From NCBI GenBank assembly GCA_938029995.1, contig CALHGI010000281.1, forward strand, positions 1 through 9,573: a stretch of DNA of 9,573 nucleotides, given 5' to 3'. The position numbers and the translations under genes were made by a program. Within the stretch, counting starts at the first letter, position 1, and every line of letters begins with the position of its first letter. Below the pieces are notes generated by a model. The model worked only from the letters and a program-made list of their open reading frames with translations. It did no database searches and had not been told where the DNA came from. This document shows, in pieces, positions 5,446-9,573 of this stretch. This DNA is from an uncultured cyanobacterium (lineage in GTDB: Bacteria > Cyanobacteriota > Cyanobacteriia > Phormidesmidales > Phormidesmidaceae).

Positions 5446-8400
5446 ATGTTCAGTCACTTAAAATCTGATCAGCCCCTAACGCCAGATCCTACGGCTCTAA
5501 TGCCTTGGCTTGAGGATGTGGTTAACAATGCCAATTGTGCATTGCAGCTGAAGCTACGGGGCAATATTTTGCATGTCTATGCCCAGTCCGTTACTGGGTT
5601 GGATCGGGAGTATGTGCTGCTGAGACTGGTGCGATCGCTACTGGAACCAGATCATAAGGCATCCTTGATTAAGGGCTTTTCACAAATTTATCAGCTTTAT
5701 TTTTATAGTGGCCGCACTGGGGGAGCAGGGGAACAAAAACCCGACTGGTCTACGCCTATATATCTAAACCGTTTGGAACGTCATCTGGAGCAACTGGTGG
5801 AAACCAGCAGTGATTTGGATGAAATCAAGCGTTCTACGGCCCATTTGACTTCGGGGATTGGATATTTGGATGATGCCACCTCCGCCATTGTGCTTTCTAA
5901 TGCCAGCCTGGCCCGTAAGGGGGACCCGGATGCGATCGCACGCTACTTGAGCCACACCCTCAGCGCCTTGGATGTGGGGGTGGACGTGGTGGTCAAGGCC
6001 ATCCCAGGCAAGGCAAAACGGGCCCAGGGGGTAATTACGGCGGCATCGACCGTGGCGGTGGACCCCAGCCGGGAATTGATTAATCGACTATGGATTTTGT
6101 GTCGGGCGGCCTATAGCCCTGATCCTGCGATGATCGCAGCACCGACGGCCCAACGGCTACGGGACCTGAAGCTCACCCAGTTTCAAGATGCGGTGATTTC
6201 AGTTCAGGTGCTGGGGGAAGAGTCCCCCGACTGGCGACTGCGAGTGGACCTGACGCCGGATGAGGAAATTTTAAAAGAATGGAGTCGCTGGGGGGATACG
6301 GAGTCCATCGCCCGACTGCTGAACCAGGCGCTATTAGAGTTGGATGTTAGCCTGCTGCCGGAGGTTAAAAACTCTACGCTGCACTTGGTGTGTCAGCCCT
6401 TGGCCGTGGGCCAAACCGTAGTACCCACCGATGCGGTTTCCCAGGAAGCAGATCCGGCCGATAGCACCGGTGGGTCCGAAGCGGACATTATGGATGAGAT
6501 CGCACCGCTCCTAGAACAGCTAGCCCCCCAAGGACTGGGCCGGGCCATGGTCTACGGCCCCAGCCTAGATGGCATCAACCCAGAATGGCTCAGGTGCCTA
6601 GATTTACCAGCCAGCGAACATACCGATCTAGCCATTTCCACCGTCTCCCTAGCTCGCCAGGGAGACTTGCCCGCCATCGCCTACTGCTTGACGAAGCATC
6701 TCAACCCAGACCTGGACGAACAGCTAGCCACGGGCGGCATCCGGGTGCAGCTGCTAATGCGGGAAAATCGACTGCACATCATGATAGATGCGCCGGTGTG
6801 TCCCCCGCGCCGACAGGTGGTGCCCCAGCTCAAACAATACCTAAACCAATATCCAATTAAAGACATTACGGGCGTTCGCATCTATGGCCGTCGGGCTGGC
6901 CAAAAGCGCCCCGACTGGCACTACGGCTATGACCGTCAGCCCAAAAAACGTCTGGTCCCCGAAGCCGCCCCCGAATTTGCCGCTTCCGACGCCTACCTAG
7001 GGGACTTAGTCCAACCGGAGGACACGGTCGAAGACGAAGCTTGGAACGAAGCCTGGTCCAGCCGAGTCCTAGATCAGGTGCGAGCTCTATTAATCAAAAC
7101 CCAGCTATTTTCGGCCACCGCCCATAGCTCTGAGGAACCCCTAATAGAACCCCGCTTGACCGGTAGCAGGGGAGGTATTGCCTTGGCCTGGGGAGCCTTA
7201 GGGTTACTATTGGCCTTCCAAGCAGACTGGATTACGGGCCAGCTATTCAGATCCCGGTCCCTGGTGGTCACGGCCCCCAAAACCCCATCGATCAGTCAGC
7301 CCCAGTCCCAAACCAAACCCTCCACCTTCGAAGAAGAGTTGGCCCAGCTCAACTGGGGAGAAAACAACGGCGACGCCACCATTAGCCTGGACGGAGAGCT
7401 CCCCGGATTTGCCAGCTCAGCCATTAACGATACGGATTTGCTCGGCAGCCCACCCCAAACCACCGTGTCCATGTCCGAGGTCTTAGAAGCCTCCCCCTTT
7501 CCCTCATTTAAAAGCCAGCAACTAAACGAAAAACTGGCGCTTTACCACTGGTATGTAGCCGAGAACGGAGCGCCCGATGTCTTAGTATTTGGCAGCTCAC
7601 GGGCACTGCGGGGGGTGGACCCAACCGCCCTCACCCAGGCCGTCGCCACCCTAGGATATGAGGACGTCAGCGTCTTTAACTTTGGTGTAAACGGAGCCAC
7701 GGCCCAAATCGCAGACCTAGTTGTGCGGCAGCTGTTAGCCAACTATCCGTCGCCAAAGCTAATTTTGTGGACCGACGGAGCCCGGGCTTTTAACAGCTCA
7801 CGGGTGGATGTCACCTTTAATGCCATCTCAACCTCAGAGGGCTATCAGCAACTAATTACGGGGGAGCTATTTCCCGACGCAGAGGGTGAGGCCAATGGCT
7901 CCACCCTCAACCCCGCCCAACAGGTAAGCCGCTATTACACCCGCATCGATCAGCAGCTCAGCACATCCCTAGGCAACATTTCCTCCGGCCACAGCGAACG
8001 GACACGCCTCCAAAAAGCGACCCAGTCCAGTCCCTATGCCGCGAATAAAACCTCCGAATCAGTCGCCGTCAACCCGACCGAAACCGACTTAATCGATGCC
8101 AATGGCTTTCTTCCCCTAGCTATCCAATTCAACCCCGCCACCTACTATCTCGATCATCCACGGGTGGCTGGGGCCTACGACGGCGACTACAAAGCCTTCC
8201 AAATGGAAGGTCCCCAGGTTGACGCCCTCAGACGGATGCTGGCCCATACTCAAACACAAGATGTGACCGTCGCCTTCATCAACACCCCCCTCACCAACGA
8301 GTACCTAGACCCTGCACGTCTAGAAGTGGAGAGCCGTTTTCAGCGCTATATGCTCCAATTGGCAGCCCAGGAGCCGGGACTGCTATATCGCGATCTCGGC

Positions 8401-8532
8401 CAGCTATGGCCCAAGCGCTACGACTATTTTTCTGACCCCAGCCACCTAAATCGGTTTGGAGCCTATCAGCTTTCCAACCGTCTAGCCCAGGACCCGATGA
8501 TTCCTTGGCTCAAGCTCAAGGCACCCGACTAA
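5446..8532 (+). CDS. SGNH/DUF1574-like membrane-anchored protein with four N-terminal repeats
   Basis: The product is 1028 residues. An in-frame TGA at 5437 makes the ATG at 5446 the earliest possible ATG start. Residues 17-491 contain four degenerate repeats, each ending in P-[DE]-W (Trp101, 263, 381, 491). A proline/acid-rich stretch follows. One hydrophobic helix lies at ~576-593 (GGIALAWGALGLLLAF) with arginines before it, suggesting the N-terminus is inside and the C-terminus outside. After a polar linker, residues ~708-1012 look like an SGNH hydrolase fold: GSSR (716-719, likely nucleophile Ser718), NFGVNGAT (745-752) as the glycine block, WTDGARAFN (775-783), and DPSH (997-1000) as the Asp-x-x-His block. 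I infer similarity to DUF1574 and AlgJ/AlgX-type O-acyltransferases. It is probably co-transcribed with the MBOAT gene 54 bp downstream. The likely role is placing acyl groups on an extracytoplasmic glycan; the substrate is unknown. Base composition changes within the gene near 6.45 kb. Confidence 0.85.
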   Translation: MFSHLKSDQPLTPDPTALMPWLEDVVNNANCALQLKLRGNILHVYAQSVTGLDREYVLLRLVRSLLEPDHKASLIKGFSQIYQLYFYSGRTGGAGEQKPDWSTPIYLNRLERHLEQLVETSSDLDEIKRSTAHLTSGIGYLDDATSAIVLSNASLARKGDPDAIARYLSHTLSALDVGVDVVVKAIPGKAKRAQGVITAASTVAVDPSRELINRLWILCRAAYSPDPAMIAAPTAQRLRDLKLTQFQDAVISVQVLGEESPDWRLRVDLTPDEEILKEWSRWGDTESIARLLNQALLELDVSLLPEVKNSTLHLVCQPLAVGQTVVPTDAVSQEADPADSTGGSEADIMDEIAPLLEQLAPQGLGRAMVYGPSLDGINPEWLRCLDLPASEHTDLAISTVSLARQGDLPAIAYCLTKHLNPDLDEQLATGGIRVQLLMRENRLHIMIDAPVCPPRRQVVPQLKQYLNQYPIKDITGVRIYGRRAGQKRPDWHYGYDRQPKKRLVPEAAPEFAASDAYLGDLVQPEDTVEDEAWNEAWSSRVLDQVRALLIKTQLFSATAHSSEEPLIEPRLTGSRGGIALAWGALGLLLAFQADWITGQLFRSRSLVVTAPKTPSISQPQSQTKPSTFEEELAQLNWGENNGDATISLDGELPGFASSAINDTDLLGSPPQTTVSMSEVLEASPFPSFKSQQLNEKLALYHWYVAENGAPDVLVFGSSRALRGVDPTALTQAVATLGYEDVSVFNFGVNGATAQIADLVVRQLLANYPSPKLILWTDGARAFNSSRVDVTFNAISTSEGYQQLITGELFPDAEGEANGSTLNPAQQVSRYYTRIDQQLSTSLGNISSGHSERTRLQKATQSSPYAANKTSESVAVNPTETDLIDANGFLPLAIQFNPATYYLDHPRVAGAYDGDYKAFQMEGPQVDALRRMLAHTQTQDVTVAFINTPLTNEYLDPARLEVESRFQRYMLQLAAQEPGLLYRDLGQLWPKRYDYFSDPSHLNRFGAYQLSNRLAQDPMIPWLKLKAPD
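5494..6918 (+). other. Region encoding four tandem degenerate protein modules
   Basis: The modules cover residues 17-101, 151-263, 280-381 and 397-491. Modules 2-4 open with a helix of the type SLARKGDPDAIARYLSHTL / RWGDTESIARLLNQALLELD / SLARQGDLPAIAYCLTKHLN. Modules then carry beta-strand-like segments (LHVYAQSV, LHLVCQPL, LHIMIDAP) and close with a strand, a glycine turn and P-[DE]-W (QLYFYSGRTGGAGEQKPDW, VLGEESPDW, VYGPSLDGINPEW, RIYGRRAGQKRPDW). Module 1 lacks the opening helix, and module 3 has an acidic linker inserted at 325-349. I recall similar GDPxAIA...PxW modules in other cyanobacterial proteins of unknown function, but could not search. Confidence 0.75.
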
Positions 8533-8586
8533 TCCCCTTCAATAACCAAGCTAAATCAAGCCCCACGTTCGCCCCCAGTTAGCCTA

Positions 8587-9573
8587 ATGACGCTGCCCTC
8601 CATCGTTTACGGTCTATTCCTTTTTGGTACCACCTGTCTCTACTGGTTACTCCCCAGTCGTGGTCTCAAGCTGTGGCTGCTGGTGTTAGCTAGCCTGGTG
8701 TTTTACGGCTCACTACAACTTCAGTATGTGCCCCTGCTACTAGCCCTGGTCTTGGCCAACTACATCATTGGCCGCCGCCTCAGCGCTCCCCTAGACTGGC
8801 GAATTCCCAACGAAGAATGGCATTTTGCCCAACAAGACTGGGATCGGAAACGCCTGGGGCTGATGTGGGTGGGCATTACCCTCAATGTATTACTGCTATT
8901 GGGTTTCAAATATGTCACCCCAATGGCCGCCACCGTTAACCCCAGCCTGCAACTGATCATGCCCCTGGGGCTGAGTTTCTTTTGTTTCGAGTCCATCGCC
9001 TACCTGGTGGATATCTACCGTGGGGCACCGGCGGGCAACCACTTCATTGAGTTCGCGGCCTACAAGCTATTTTTCCCCAAGCTGATTGCCGGACCTATTA
9101 CCCGTTTTCAAAGCTACATCAGCCAAATGAAGCATCCCCGTCTCCCTGGATTAGAACAGTCCGTCGAAGCCGGGTGGCTAATCGCATCAGGGGCCGCCAA
9201 GAAACTCCTCCTTGCCGATAGGATTGGCCTGCTAGTAAACCTCAGCTTTGACAACTTGGAGCGGGCCGGAAGTGGCGACCTATGGTTAGCTATCTTTGCC
9301 TATGGCTTACAAATTTATCTCGACTTCAGTGCCTATGTGGACATTGCGCGAGGCAGCGCCCTACTGCTAGGCATTCAGTTACCCCAAAACTTTGACTTCC
9401 CCTACTTCACCACCAGCATTGCCGAATTTTGGCGACGTTGGCACATTACCCTTGGCGATTGGCTACGCAACTATCTTTACTTTCCCATGGGGGGATCTCG
9501 CAAAGGGCTCAGCAGAACCTGTATCAATCTGCTGCTGATCATGGTGATTGCGGGTATTTGGCATGGTGATCAG
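8587..9573 (+). CDS. MBOAT-family (AlgI/DltB-like) membrane O-acyltransferase, C-terminus cut off
   Basis: 329 codons are visible of a family usually near 470-500 residues; the gene runs off the right edge. The ATG at 8587 is the only plausible start (no upstream in-frame ATG or GTG before a stop) and begins a hydrophobic helix (SIVYGLFLFGTTCLYWLL). Several transmembrane segments follow. Diagnostic MBOAT motifs are FFPKLIAGPITRF (residues 162-174), YLDFSAYVDIARG (244-256), FWRRWHITLGDWLRNYLYFP (281-300) and GIWHG (323-327). The last contains the invariant active-site His326; His286 is the second conserved histidine. The family moves acyl groups from a cytoplasmic donor across the membrane, with AlgI acting in alginate and DltB in teichoic acid modification. 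The SGNH protein 54 bp upstream is the expected partner. The substrate is not determinable from this window. Confidence 0.95.
   Translation, partial: MTLPSIVYGLFLFGTTCLYWLLPSRGLKLWLLVLASLVFYGSLQLQYVPLLLALVLANYIIGRRLSAPLDWRIPNEEWHFAQQDWDRKRLGLMWVGITLNVLLLLGFKYVTPMAATVNPSLQLIMPLGLSFFCFESIAYLVDIYRGAPAGNHFIEFAAYKLFFPKLIAGPITRFQSYISQMKHPRLPGLEQSVEAGWLIASGAAKKLLLADRIGLLVNLSFDNLERAGSGDLWLAIFAYGLQIYLDFSAYVDIARGSALLLGIQLPQNFDFPYFTTSIAEFWRRWHITLGDWLRNYLYFPMGGSRKGLSRTCINLLLIMVIAGIWHGDQ

Noticed and set aside
8760..8996. Minus-strand open frame opposite the MBOAT gene
   Set aside because: It is antisense to well-conserved MBOAT coding sequence and has no features of its own.

Overview
The window looks like chromosomal DNA from a filamentous or Leptolyngbya-like cyanobacterium. 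Four perfect HIP1 octamers (GCGATCGC at 545-552, 3771-3778, 5631-5638 and 5932-5939) are a cyanobacterial hallmark. The phosphoenolpyruvate carboxylase is of the cyanobacterial type, and most starts lack a Shine-Dalgarno sequence. Genus assignment is inference only; no rRNA or tRNA gene is present.

Layout. Minus strand, from left: the 5' part of a HerA/DUF87-type ATPase (1-680, running off the left edge); a strong terminator hairpin (777-821); a small secreted beta-barrel-like protein (885-1418); the complete ppc gene (1698-4745); and a short one-helix membrane protein (4865-5095). A 350-bp divergent spacer (5096-5445) carries imperfect ~45-bp direct repeats and an 11-bp-period pair of 9-mers. 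Plus strand: a 1028-residue protein (5446-8532) with four degenerate repeats, one transmembrane helix and an SGNH/DUF1574-like domain. It is followed 54 bp later by an MBOAT-family acyltransferase (8587 to the right edge, truncated).

How the genes work together. The two plus-strand genes form the most interesting unit. An MBOAT membrane protein followed by a membrane-anchored SGNH protein resembles the AlgI plus AlgJ/AlgX logic of polysaccharide O-acetylation, in which the MBOAT passes acyl groups across the membrane and an extracytoplasmic SGNH enzyme places them on a glycan. The odd part is the ~500-residue, apparently cytoplasmic repeat region fused in front of the SGNH domain. Strand base composition also switches inside this gene at about 6.4-6.5 kb, within a linker in the third repeat. 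The minus-strand genes are otherwise housekeeping or envelope genes: ppc supplies oxaloacetate by anaplerotic CO2 fixation, and the beta-barrel is likely in the outer membrane.

No CRISPR array, insertion sequence, phage gene or RNA gene was recognised.
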